Origin: Desulfuromonas thiophila
Lineage (GTDB): Bacteria > Desulfobacterota > Desulfuromonadia > Desulfuromonadales > Desulfuromonadaceae
Assembly (NCBI RefSeq): GCF_900101955.1
Contig: NZ_FNAQ01000008.1
Coordinates: 1-64,000 of the forward strand
Length of the DNA: 64,000 bases
Reading direction: 5' to 3'
Part shown: one piece after another, positions 1-8,140 of the stretch
Position numbering within the stretch: the stretch's first letter is position 1
Layout: each line of letters begins with the position of its first letter
Position numbers and translations under genes: made by a program
Notes under the pieces: generated by a model
Seen by the model: the letters and a program-made list of their open reading frames with translations, nothing else
Databases searched by the model: none
Told to the model about the DNA's origin: nothing

Positions 1-3
1 CAT
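1..3 (-). CDS. Start codon of a gene running off the left edge
   Basis: Read on the minus strand, positions 3 to 1 are an ATG preceded by a strong ribosome binding site (AGGAGG, six bases upstream). The same AGGAGGAC block precedes the small gene at 78-290. The coding body lies outside the window, so no product can be named. It is probably co-transcribed with the 70-residue membrane protein just upstream. Confidence 0.45.
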
Positions 4-77
4 GGCGTCCTCCTGTGCTTAAAGCGTTTATGGGGTTGAATCGGTTATCGGTTTGTTCCGTTGCCCTTGTGCCGGAG

Positions 78-290
78 CTATTTCAGCGGCAGGGTTTCCT
101 TGCTGTGGGTAACCGCCCGGGTAATGCCGACCAGCAACAGCAGCGACGGCAGAATCTGGGTGGCGATCAGCAGGGCAAAGAAGCCAAGGAATGCCCAGAG
201 CAGAAAACCGCTGGAGGAAGCATCGGCCGCCGCGTAGACCGGCGAAGCCGCCAGCAAGGAAGTCAGGGTCAGCAGCGTGGTGGTTTTCAT
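78..290 (-). CDS. Small exported or membrane protein, 70 aa, unknown function
   Basis: The 70-residue product has an N-terminal signal peptide with a likely cleavage site after VYA (about residue 20). It is followed by a 30-residue very hydrophobic stretch that can form one or two membrane segments, and a short basic tail. A strong ribosome binding site (AGGAGG) lies seven bases before the ATG. The next gene downstream on the same strand begins at position 3 with nearly the same translation-initiation region, so the two probably form an operon. I do not recognise the family; a small subunit or accessory peptide of a membrane complex encoded to the left is possible but is only inference. Confidence 0.6.
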   Translation of the reverse strand: MKTTTLLTLTSLLAASPVYAAADASSSGFLLWAFLGFFALLIATQILPSLLLLVGITRAVTHSKETLPLK

Positions 291-353
291 GATGTCCTCC
301 TGTGGTTACGGTTGAAGGCTTGCGGTAGTGCGTTGCTCTTGCCCAGATACTAC

Positions 354-369
354 TGCGCAAGACGTGCCA
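354..369 (-). promoter_or_regulatory. Possible sigma-54 (-24/-12) promoter for the small membrane protein
   Basis: On the minus strand the sequence reads TGGCACG, four bases, then GCGCA. This keeps the -24 element exactly and the invariant GG-10 bp-GC spacing of sigma-54 promoters, but the -12 box has GCGC instead of TTGC. It lies about 64 bases before the ATG at 290. A chance match cannot be excluded. Confidence 0.3.
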
Positions 370-793
370 ACAAACACTGACGCCCCGGGAAATTCCGAAT
401 AAACTGCTGAAATCAGCAAGAAAATATCGCAAGAAAAATTTCCGGAGCACAAGAAGACCGCGTCTGAAGGCTGGTGAGGCAGCAAAAACGGCAGCGGGCG
501 CCGGAAACGTATGCTGGGGCTATACGATGGGAGCAAAGCCGAGCCAGACCAGAACAGCGCGACAATCAGGCATGGTGGGCTATCAGGCTGAAATAACAGC
601 CGTTACTGGCTGTATAGGGAAAATATCGGAAAATATCGCCAGAGCTGAGTTATTGAATCGGCTACCGTAAGGAAATGTTATATCGCAGATCCGTTTTGCC
701 TTTTTGCTCAACAGAAGCGCAGAAGCTTCACCCTGGTTCTTGCGTAACTGCGAGAAGAGTCGTTGCTGTAACCAGCCAAAATAATTAAAAAAC

Positions 794-822
794 TTGTCGT
801 GCGCTACGGGTGCTGCTAGATT
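794..822 (+). promoter_or_regulatory. Possible sigma-70 promoter of the DUF4124 gene
   Basis: TTGTCG (794-799) and TAGATT (817-822) each match the -35 and -10 consensus at four of six positions and are separated by 17 bases. Predicted initiation is near 829, giving a leader of about 70 nucleotides before the GTG at 897. Confidence 0.4.
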
Positions 823-896
823 CGGCAAAAATTTTATGCCTATTGGCGATCCTGGATTGAGTCGTCAGATTCGGATGAACGAGAGGAGATGGATTT

Positions 897-1463
897 GTGT
901 GGCGTTTTGTTCTGATCTGGATGGTTTTTCTTGGTTTGTTGCCTGCACAGGGACAGGCGGGGCCGCTGTACACATGGAAAGATACGGGCGGGCAGCTTCA
1001 TATCAGCGATAATCTGCCGGAATGTCCCGAAAATGCCAAAGAATTACAGACCCGGGTCTACAGTGGTGGCCGTGAAACAGCGGTGCAGCGTCAGGAGCGT
1101 CTTTTGCGCGAGTACGAACAGGAGCGGCAGCTTGCTTTGGCCAATTGGCAACGGCGCGAGGAATTGCAGCAGAAGAAGTTGGCCAGGGCCATTGAGGAAG
1201 ATAACGACCGGCGTCACGCCTTGCACGAGGCCCGGCTGGAGCAGGATATTGCCTACGAAAAGAGTCTAATCGATCGATGGGATGACCGGCGCAGGCCTGT
1301 GTATTCCCTGCCCGGCCGGCGGACGCGCTATCAGGATGCTATGCGTCAATCCTGCTCTGATGGGAACGCGCCGCACTCCCCTCGTTTGATGGCGCGTCCG
1401 CATTCCCAGCCCGTGCTGCCGCGATCTGCTGGCCAACGGACGGTTGTGCGCCGGTTGCCCTGA
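897..1463 (+). CDS. Periplasmic DUF4124 domain protein, 188 aa
   Basis: The N-terminus is a signal peptide ending near residue 22 (GQAG). It is followed by the typical DUF4124 core, with a LYTWKD strand and an HISDN turn, at about residues 23-45. Residues 60-135 are rich in Glu, Arg and Gln and should form a long helix or coiled coil; the tail is Arg/Pro-rich and probably disordered. A GTG start is chosen because GAGGAG lies directly upstream and because it gives the whole signal peptide. DUF4124 proteins are common in the periplasm of proteobacteria and their role is not established. The gene is convergent with the GGDEF/EAL gene downstream. Confidence 0.75.
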   Translation: MWRFVLIWMVFLGLLPAQGQAGPLYTWKDTGGQLHISDNLPECPENAKELQTRVYSGGRETAVQRQERLLREYEQERQLALANWQRREELQQKKLARAIEEDNDRRHALHEARLEQDIAYEKSLIDRWDDRRRPVYSLPGRRTRYQDAMRQSCSDGNAPHSPRLMARPHSQPVLPRSAGQRTVVRRLP

Positions 1464-1560
1464 TGATTTCTACAGGTCTACAGGGCCGGGGTTGGCTCAA
1501 GGCCGTCCGGCAATGTGCCTCCCGTGCGGGAACTGGCGACCGTGCCAGGCTGGCGAAATG

Positions 1561-3693
1561 TCAAATTGGTGGTGTCAGGCTGCGGCCTTCGCGTAATAAG
1601 GCAGCGAAGTCTTCTGCCGGCAGGGGCTTGCTGAACAGGTAGCCCTGCAACTGGTCGCAGCCGCAACGGCGCAAAAAATCGAGCTGATCGCGGGTTTCGA
1701 CGCCTTCAGCGACGGCGCCCAGGCCCAGGTTGTGGGCAATCTGGATGATGCTGGTGACGACGGAGGCGCCGCTGGTGTCTGTTGCTACATCGCGGATGAA
1801 AGAACGGTCGATTTTGAGATTGTCGACCGGAAAACGGCGCAGATAGTTCAGACTTGAATAGCCGGTACCGAAATCGTCGAGACTTAAGGACAGGCCGAGC
1901 TGTTTGAGCTCATGCATGATCTGCACGGCCTGCTGGGGATTGTCCATAATCATGCTTTCGGTTAGTTCCAGCTCCAGTTCGCCGGCGGCAAGACCGCTGT
2001 GCTGCAGAATGGACTGCAGGCGCTGGGTCAGATCGCCCTTGCGGAATTGCCGCGCTGACAGGTTCACGGCCACTGGTACTGGCTGCAGTCCCGCATCCCG
2101 CCATTGACAGGTCTGGGCACAGGCCTGCCGCAGTACCCAGTCGCCCAGCGGCACGATCAGGCCGGTTTCCTCCGCCAGCGGAATGAACTGGGCCGGTGAG
2201 ATCAGCCCTCGTTGGGCATGTTGCCAGCGGACCAGGGCCTCGCAGCCGCAGATTTGTCCCGTTACCAGATTGACCTTTGGCTGGTAGAGCAGCAGAAACT
2301 GCTCCTGTTCCAGAGCCTGTCGCAGGGCTTCTTCCAACTCCAGTGTTTCCTGCAGCCGCTGGTTCATTTCCGGCGCGTAGAACAGGAAGCTGCTGCGCTC
2401 AAGACGCTTGGCGCGGTACATGGCCATGTCGGCGTTGCGCAGCAGGGTGGCGCTGTCATCACTGTCACGCGGGAACAGGCTGATTCCCAGGCTGGCACTC
2501 AGCCGAATTTCGCGATCTTCCACCCGGTAGGGCTGGTTGAGCTGCTCCAGCAGGTGCCCGGCGACCAGGGCGATGTCTTTCATGTCGGCCACCTCGGCCA
2601 GAATCACAACGAACTCATCGCCACCCAGACGGGCAACGCTGTCGGTTTCGCGTATGCAGTGCTGCAGGCGTCCGGCAACGGCGCGCAGCAGCTGATCGCC
2701 GAAGTTGTGACCGAGGCTGTCATTGATGACCTTGAAGCGGTCGAGATCGAACAATAACGCCGCCACCAGCCGGCCGGAACGATGGGCGTAATGGATGGCC
2801 TGTTCCAGGCGGTCGAGCAGTAGCGTGCGATTGGCCAGCCCGGTCAGGACGTCATGGGTTGCCAGATGCTTGAGCTGTTCTTCGTAACGTTTCTGCTCGG
2901 TGATGTCGCGGTACAGCGCGGCAACCTGGTTGCGGCTGCCGTTGTCCGGTCGGAAGGCGTAAACATCAAAAAAACGGCCCAGTTGCTGTTCCGGGCGCTG
3001 GAACCGGATGGCCTCGCCGGTGCGGGCCACGGCGCCATAGGTCTGCAGCCAGAAGGGGTCAATCTCCGGCAACAGTTCGCGGATGCTGTGCGATAGACAT
3101 TCCGGGCCCAGACCGGTCTGGGCACTGAAAATCCGATTGATCTCGCGCAGGCGCAGGTCACTGACGGTGCCGTCGTCGTCGAATTCCACCTCCATGACGC
3201 AGAAACCCTCGTCGATGGATTCGAACAGGCTGTGATAGTGTCGTTCGCTGGCCTGCAGATCGGCCTGGGCCTGGCGGCGCTGCTGCAAAAGCTGCCATTC
3301 GCGTAGGGCCCCCTGCACGATGACCGGCAACCGGCGGAAGAGGTCGGGTGATTTGACCAGATAATCGAAGGCACCGCCTTTGAGGGCTTCTACGGCCAGT
3401 TCTTCGTTGCCGTAGGCGGTCATGACCAGCAAGGGAAAGGCTCGGTGGTCATGGCTGTCGGCCAGAGCCTGCAGGGCCCGGCCGTCGGGCAGGTTTATGT
3501 CCATCAGCACCAGATCGGGACTGTGCTGTTTCAGCAGGGCGTGATAACCGGCCAGGCTGGCGGCCTGATAAAGCTGAACCCTGGGGGACTGCTCCTGAAA
3601 AGCGCGGCGGATCAGTTCAGCGTGAGCGGTGTCGTCCTCGATCAGAAAGATGCTCAGGCTTTTGGCCTGGCCTGAAGAGGGAGCTTTGGTCAT
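1561..3693 (-). CDS. Response regulator with PAS, GGDEF and EAL domains, 710 aa
   Basis: Domain order: a receiver domain (about 12-130, phospho-acceptor Asp in LVLMDINLPDG), a PAS domain (about 150-265), a GGDEF domain (about 280-440, motif GGDEF intact in RLGGDEFV) and an EAL domain (about 450-705, motif CEALVRW, with the later DDFGTGYSSL motif). Both catalytic signatures are present, so the protein could make and degrade cyclic di-GMP, with one activity probably dominating according to phosphorylation and ligand state. It is cytosolic with no membrane segment. No histidine kinase is adjacent, so the input kinase is unknown. It is transcribed alone, convergent with the DUF4124 gene. Confidence 0.93.
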   Translation of the reverse strand: MTKAPSSGQAKSLSIFLIEDDTAHAELIRRAFQEQSPRVQLYQAASLAGYHALLKQHSPDLVLMDINLPDGRALQALADSHDHRAFPLLVMTAYGNEELAVEALKGGAFDYLVKSPDLFRRLPVIVQGALREWQLLQQRRQAQADLQASERHYHSLFESIDEGFCVMEVEFDDDGTVSDLRLREINRIFSAQTGLGPECLSHSIRELLPEIDPFWLQTYGAVARTGEAIRFQRPEQQLGRFFDVYAFRPDNGSRNQVAALYRDITEQKRYEEQLKHLATHDVLTGLANRTLLLDRLEQAIHYAHRSGRLVAALLFDLDRFKVINDSLGHNFGDQLLRAVAGRLQHCIRETDSVARLGGDEFVVILAEVADMKDIALVAGHLLEQLNQPYRVEDREIRLSASLGISLFPRDSDDSATLLRNADMAMYRAKRLERSSFLFYAPEMNQRLQETLELEEALRQALEQEQFLLLYQPKVNLVTGQICGCEALVRWQHAQRGLISPAQFIPLAEETGLIVPLGDWVLRQACAQTCQWRDAGLQPVPVAVNLSARQFRKGDLTQRLQSILQHSGLAAGELELELTESMIMDNPQQAVQIMHELKQLGLSLSLDDFGTGYSSLNYLRRFPVDNLKIDRSFIRDVATDTSGASVVTSIIQIAHNLGLGAVAEGVETRDQLDFLRRCGCDQLQGYLFSKPLPAEDFAALLREGRSLTPPI

Positions 3694-3845
3694 GGCAGCG
3701 TCCTGCAGGCACCGGTGAGGCGCTTGTCTGATACCGGTTGCCCGGCGGGGTTGACGGTAAACGCAGCGGAGCTGGCCTGATAAAACAGCCTGCTGCCACC
3801 ATAGCGGCTGAAGGCGGTTTTGACCAGCCGGAATTGTGCCGACCG

Positions 3846-5108
3846 TCAGCGCACCTGGGGCAGTTCATCCCAGCTGCGGGTGTAGGCCGGCGACAGCAGC
3901 GTCCGCGTCATGAACCAGTCCGCTTCCGGCCGCTGGGCGCCGAAATAGACCCTGGCGCGGCCGGACTGGTTCAGGCGGTCGAGCGCCTGCATCAGCTGCT
4001 TTCCTTTACCTTCGTCCTGTGGGCTGTGGAACAGCCCTGGTTGCACCTGATCCGCCGGGCACAGGCCTTCAAGTTGTACCCCACCCTTGGCATAACGCAG
4101 GTCCTCGCGCCATAGCTTGTCAAACAGGCGCAGAGCCAGGGGCAGCAACACCCGGCTGTCGTTGCTGGCCTCGCCAAGGCTGGTGCTGGCCCGGTTGCCA
4201 TAGTAGGGCTGCTGGGTATCGTGCGGGCTGGTACGGATGAACAGCGTCACAATGCCGGCCTTGAGCGCCTGGTGACGCAGGCGTGCGGCGGCCTGACAGA
4301 CCAGCTGGCTGAGGGCCTGGCGCAGTTCGTCATAGGTCTCGATCCGCTCACCGAAGGAACGCGAACAAACCAGCTGTTTCTGCGGTGCCGGTACCTCCTC
4401 GAGTTCCAGGCAGGATTCGCCGTTGAGCTCGCGCACTGTTCTTTCCAGCACCACCGAAAAGCGCTGCCGTACGAAACGCACGTCCATCTCGGCCAGTTGC
4501 AGCGCCGTGCGGATACCCAGCCGCGCCAGACGTGGCCCCAGTTGGCGGCCGACCCCCCAGACCTCCTCCAGCGGCGTCAACGCCAGCAGGCGACGCTGCC
4601 GCTCTGGCTGTGACAGATCCACCACGCCGTGACATTGCCTAAAACGTTTGGCCGCGCCGTTGGCCAGTTTGGCCAGCGTCTTGGTCGGCGCGATGCCGAC
4701 ACTCACCGGCACACCCACATGGCGGTACAGCTGCTCGCGGATCGCCTGGCCGCAGCTGGCCAGATCGGCCTGAGCCGCAGTCAGATCGATAAAGGCTTCG
4801 TCAATCGAATAGACCTCCAGATGATCGCTGAAGGCGCGCAGGCTGGCCATCACCCGGGCCGAGATGTCGGCATAGAGGCCATAGTTCGAAGAAAACAGCA
4901 CAATGTCATGCTGCTTGACCAGGTGGCGAATCTGGAACAGCGGTGTTCCCATGGCAATGCCCAGGGCCTTGACCTCGGCCGAGCGTGCCACCACACAGCC
5001 GTCGTTGTTGGACAGAACCGCCACCGGCCGGCGGCGCAGATCGGGCCGGAACAGGCGCTCACAGCTGCAGTAGAAGTTGTTGCAATCGATCAGGGCGAAT
5101 AGCGGCAT
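3846..5108 (-). CDS. umuC: DNA polymerase V catalytic subunit UmuC (Y-family), 420 aa
   Basis: This is a full-length Y-family translesion polymerase. The N-terminal metal-binding motif (ALIDCNNFY, Asp8), the NNDGCVVARS finger motif and the second catalytic motif YSIDEAF are all present. The C-terminus has the W-x-M-x-R...SPAYT...W-x-E-L-P pattern typical of UmuC rather than DinB. The start at 5108 gives the family's usual length of about 420 residues; upstream in-frame codons are unrelated sequence. UmuC normally needs the processed UmuD' partner, but no umuD-like gene is adjacent, so UmuD must be encoded elsewhere or be absent. A GGTTG/CAACC inverted repeat lies about 80 bases upstream and might be a damage-response operator. 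Confidence 0.93.
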   Translation of the reverse strand: MPLFALIDCNNFYCSCERLFRPDLRRRPVAVLSNNDGCVVARSAEVKALGIAMGTPLFQIRHLVKQHDIVLFSSNYGLYADISARVMASLRAFSDHLEVYSIDEAFIDLTAAQADLASCGQAIREQLYRHVGVPVSVGIAPTKTLAKLANGAAKRFRQCHGVVDLSQPERQRRLLALTPLEEVWGVGRQLGPRLARLGIRTALQLAEMDVRFVRQRFSVVLERTVRELNGESCLELEEVPAPQKQLVCSRSFGERIETYDELRQALSQLVCQAAARLRHQALKAGIVTLFIRTSPHDTQQPYYGNRASTSLGEASNDSRVLLPLALRLFDKLWREDLRYAKGGVQLEGLCPADQVQPGLFHSPQDEGKGKQLMQALDRLNQSGRARVYFGAQRPEADWFMTRTLLSPAYTRSWDELPQVR

Positions 5109-5188
5109 GGCGTTTGATCCGGTGGAAAAATCTGCCGTCGGTGGCGGCGTGGTTGTCTGCTGGCGACGGCTGGGGCAGAATGCCGACC

Positions 5189-5204
5189 GGTTGCCGAGAC
5201 AACC
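5189..5204. promoter_or_regulatory. Inverted repeat GGTTG-N6-CAACC between umuC and the transporter gene
   Basis: A perfect 5+5 base inverted repeat with a six-base spacer lies in the 168-bp divergent region between umuC and the NupC-type gene. It shares the GGTT half-site of LexA sites described in Geobacter but does not fit that full consensus (GGTT-N2-C-N4-G-N3-ACC). Its role as an SOS operator for umuC is therefore only a possibility. Confidence 0.25.
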
Positions 5205-5276
5205 CCGGCCTGTGGTGTATTGTCGCAGGGAAAATGGTCCCATGCACACCCGTCTGCTGAACAAGGAGGATTCCGG

Positions 5277-6512
5277 ATGATCATTCAACCCCTGCTGGGC
5301 CTGGCCCTGTTCATTCTGCTGGCCTGGCTGCTGAGCGAGAACCGCCGCCGCTTCCCCCTGCGTCTGGTGCTGGGCGGGCTGGCCCTGCAACTGCTGCTGG
5401 CCCTGCTGCTGTTGCGTCTGCCGGGTTGCCGCCAGCTGTTCTGGCTGCTCAACCAGGCTGTGCTGGCGCTGGAACAGGCCACGGCGGCGGGCACCGGGCT
5501 GGTGTTCGGTTATCTGGGCGGCGGGCCGTTGCCCTTTGCCGAAACCGGCAGCGCCAGTGCCTATCTGCTGGCTTTTCGCGGGCTGCCGCTGGTGCTGCTG
5601 ATCAGCGCGTTGTCGGCTCTGTTGTTCTACTGGCGCATCCTGCCCTGGGTGGTGCAGGGCCTGTCCTGGCTGTTGCGGCGGACGCTGGGGCTGGGCGGTG
5701 CCGAGGGGCTGGCGGTGGCGGCGAACATCTTTGTCGGCATGGTCGAGGCGCCGCTGATCGTTCGGCCCTATCTGGCGCGGATGAGCCGCAGCGAGCTGTT
5801 CTGCCTGATGAGTTGCGGTATGGCCACCATCGCCGGCACGGTGATGGTACTTTACGCCAGTATTTTGCGACCGCTATTGCCCGATATCATGGGCCATATT
5901 CTGACCGCTTCGCTGATCAGCGCGCCGGCGGCGGTGGTGATCGCCAAGGTGCTGGTGCCCGAAAACGCCACGCCGACCGCCGCCCGGCTGGAGGTCGACA
6001 CCTCGGTGCGCGGCAGCATGGACGCCATTACCCGTGGCACAACCCAGGGTATTCAGCTGCTGCTCAATATCGTCGCCATGATCATTGTCATGGTGGCGCT
6101 GGTGGCCCTGGTCAATCAACTGCTCGGCCTGCTTTGGCCCGGTGCCAGCCTGCAGGGGCTGCTCGGCCAGGTGCTGGCGCCGGTGGTCTGGCTGTTCGGC
6201 GTGCCCTGGGCGGAGGCGCCGACGGCGGCGGCGTTGTTGGGCACCAAGACTGTCATCAACGAGTTTGTGGCCTATCTGGATATGAGCCGCTTGCCGCCGG
6301 GTCAGCTCAGCGAGCGCAGCCTGTATCTGCTCAGCTATGCCCTGTGTGGTTTTGCCAATCCCGGCAGCCTGGGCATTCTGATCGGCGGTCTGGGCGCCAT
6401 GGCGCCTGAACGACGGCCGGAGATTGTTTCGCTGGGGCTGAAATCGTTGCTGGCCGGCACCCTGGCCACCTGTATGACGGCGGCGGTAGCCGCTTTGTTG
6501 TTGCCGGCTTGA
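5277..6512 (+). CDS. Concentrative nucleoside transporter, NupC/CNT family, 411 aa
   Basis: The protein is highly hydrophobic with about nine membrane segments. It carries CNT-family signatures: the FVGMVEAPLIVRPYL stretch, the ATIAGTVMVLYAS segment and, near the C-terminus, a GTKTVINEFVAY motif followed by SYALCGFANPGSLGI. These segments hold the nucleoside and cation binding residues in the family. Length matches NupC (about 400). The ATG at 5277 is chosen because AAGGAGGA lies seven bases upstream; the in-frame extension to 5220 has no such site. It imports nucleosides with Na+ or H+ across the inner membrane. A periplasmic 5'-nucleotidase-type enzyme (12745-14580) and cytosine deaminase (30612-31910) in the window fit a nucleoside/base salvage capacity. 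Confidence 0.93.
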   Translation: MIIQPLLGLALFILLAWLLSENRRRFPLRLVLGGLALQLLLALLLLRLPGCRQLFWLLNQAVLALEQATAAGTGLVFGYLGGGPLPFAETGSASAYLLAFRGLPLVLLISALSALLFYWRILPWVVQGLSWLLRRTLGLGGAEGLAVAANIFVGMVEAPLIVRPYLARMSRSELFCLMSCGMATIAGTVMVLYASILRPLLPDIMGHILTASLISAPAAVVIAKVLVPENATPTAARLEVDTSVRGSMDAITRGTTQGIQLLLNIVAMIIVMVALVALVNQLLGLLWPGASLQGLLGQVLAPVVWLFGVPWAEAPTAAALLGTKTVINEFVAYLDMSRLPPGQLSERSLYLLSYALCGFANPGSLGILIGGLGAMAPERRPEIVSLGLKSLLAGTLATCMTAAVAALLLPA

Positions 6513-6529
6513 GTTTTGCGCCGGGTCTT

Positions 6530-8068
6530 TTAGTCGGCCAGGGTTGCCTGGCTGACACGGACGCTCAGGCTTTTGAGGGTGGCAGGGTCGAGCGGGCCGA
6601 TGCCGGTCTTGAGTTGGTGCTGCTGGCCCGCCGGCAGCACCTCAGCCAGTGTCAGGCTGCGTTGCTGGCGGCGCTGTCGGCTGTCACTGAACTGCAGCAG
6701 GCAGACAATCTGACGGACATTGAGGCTGCTGTCATTTCTGATACGCAGTACCAGTTGGCCCTTGCCATCAAGACCCACGGCGGTGGTCAGATAGCGTTGG
6801 GGCTGCTCCGGCAGATCAAGGCGCTGATAGGCCTGACGGGCCTGCTGGCCGATGGTGGATTGCGACTGGGCCGCAGCGGCGAACAGCTCCTTGGCTTTGC
6901 CGCGCTGGCCCTGCTGCAGGGCCACCAGCCCCAGGGCCTGCTGAGCCGGGGCGGTGGGCAGCAGAGCGGTGCTGCGCTCGAGATCGGCAACGGCGGCGCT
7001 GGTCTGCCCCAAGGCTTTTTTGGCCAGGCCGCGCTGCAGATAATAATGGAAATAGCCGTCGTCCCGGGCGATGGCGCGATCATAGTTGGTGATGGCGTCG
7101 GCCGGATTCTTTTCGGCCATGCGGATATCGCCGCGCAGGCCGTGAAACAGGGCCTCGGCGGGCTGTAGTCGCAGCGCCTTTTCCGCCAGACTCAGCGCCT
7201 TGGCCGTGTCTTTTGCCTGCAGGGCCTTGCGGCCGGCATCGTGGGCGGCATAGGCCTCGCAGTCGGCCAGCAGCGGTGCCAGGGCCTGGCGGTAGCGCTC
7301 CTCGCCCAGTGTGCCGCCCTTGGGCAGCGTCGTCGCCAGTTGGCGATTGGCCTCGACCCGTTCTTGCGACGGCGGGTGACTGGAAAACAGACCGTTGAGC
7401 CAGTCCGGCTGTTGGTTTTTGGCCAGCCGCACGAAGGTCTGTTGCAGACCGATGGCGGCTGCGGGGTCATATCCGGCCCGCGCCATGTAGCGCATGCCGT
7501 AGGCGTCGGCTTCGCGTTCGGCGTCGCGGCTGTAGCGCTGCTGAATCAGCTGGGAACCGACGGCGGCACCGCCGGTGGCCAGGGCGGCGTATTCGCTGTT
7601 GCGCGCTGCCAGCCCCGTTGCCAGCACGGCACCCTGCAGCAGCAGGTTGCGTTCCATGTCCTTGGCGCCATGACGGGCAGCAGCGTGGACGATTTCATGG
7701 CTGAGGACCGCCGCCAGTTCAGCTTCGTTGTTCAGCTCCACCAGCAGCCCGCGATTGATGGCGATCTTGCCGCCGGGCAGGGCCCAGGCGTTGGGCGTTG
7801 AATCGTTCAGCACACGGAACTCGTAGGGCAGTTTGCGATCACTGACGGCGGCCAGCCGCTGGCCGACCTGCTGCACATAGGCCACCACCTGAGGATGGGT
7901 GCGATAGTCGCCGCCCTGCATCTGACGGCTGGGTTGATAATGCTGGGCGCCGGCGCGCAGTTCGGTGTCTTCGCCGACCAGGGCCAGTTCGTTTCTGCCG
8001 GTCACCGGATTGACGGCACAACCGGCAAGCAGCAGGACCAGGGTACAGACGGCAAGAGCGTAGCGCAT
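6530..8068 (-). CDS. M48-family metalloprotease lipoprotein with TPR tail (BepA-like), 512 aa
   Basis: A lipoprotein signal peptide ends in LLAGC (Cys17). Next come a conserved NPVTGRNEL region and an M48 zinc-protease domain with the HEIVH motif at 124-128, with a third ligand expected in the DAEREADAYGMRYM segment. Residues 285-420 carry several tetratricopeptide-like repeats, the arrangement of BepA/YfgC and related envelope quality-control proteases. It is probably anchored to a membrane and acts in the periplasm on misfolded outer-membrane proteins. An AGGAG site precedes the ATG. It lies 72 bp downstream of the ABC ATPase gene on the same strand and may be co-transcribed, although a functional link is not obvious. 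Confidence 0.88.
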   Translation of the reverse strand: MRYALAVCTLVLLLAGCAVNPVTGRNELALVGEDTELRAGAQHYQPSRQMQGGDYRTHPQVVAYVQQVGQRLAAVSDRKLPYEFRVLNDSTPNAWALPGGKIAINRGLLVELNNEAELAAVLSHEIVHAAARHGAKDMERNLLLQGAVLATGLAARNSEYAALATGGAAVGSQLIQQRYSRDAEREADAYGMRYMARAGYDPAAAIGLQQTFVRLAKNQQPDWLNGLFSSHPPSQERVEANRQLATTLPKGGTLGEERYRQALAPLLADCEAYAAHDAGRKALQAKDTAKALSLAEKALRLQPAEALFHGLRGDIRMAEKNPADAITNYDRAIARDDGYFHYYLQRGLAKKALGQTSAAVADLERSTALLPTAPAQQALGLVALQQGQRGKAKELFAAAAQSQSTIGQQARQAYQRLDLPEQPQRYLTTAVGLDGKGQLVLRIRNDSSLNVRQIVCLLQFSDSRQRRQQRSLTLAEVLPAGQQHQLKTGIGPLDPATLKSLSVRVSQATLAD

Positions 8069-8140
8069 GGCAGAATCTCCTGTCGGGTGGAGCGTTTTCC
8101 GGAGAGGGCGGCAGTCGCTGCGATGGACGCCGCCGGCGGT

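Larger units (their letters stand above)
291..896. other. Intergenic region, 606 bp, between divergent genes
   Basis: This stretch is visibly more A+T-rich than its surroundings and separates the leftward small membrane gene from the rightward DUF4124 gene. It contains the sigma-54-like element at 354-369 and a sigma-70-like element at 794-822. The short open frames inside it (for example 583-828, minus strand) have no convincing start signals or recognisable sequence, so I do not call a gene. Confidence 0.5.

Noticed and set aside
583-828. Possible 81-residue protein on the minus strand in the first intergenic region
   Set aside because: No ribosome binding site of note, no recognisable sequence, and it overlaps a probable promoter region.
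5109-5390. N-terminal extension of UmuC into the divergent transporter gene
   Set aside because: The extra sequence is unrelated to the polymerase family and overlaps the NupC-type gene; the conserved N-terminus begins at 5108.
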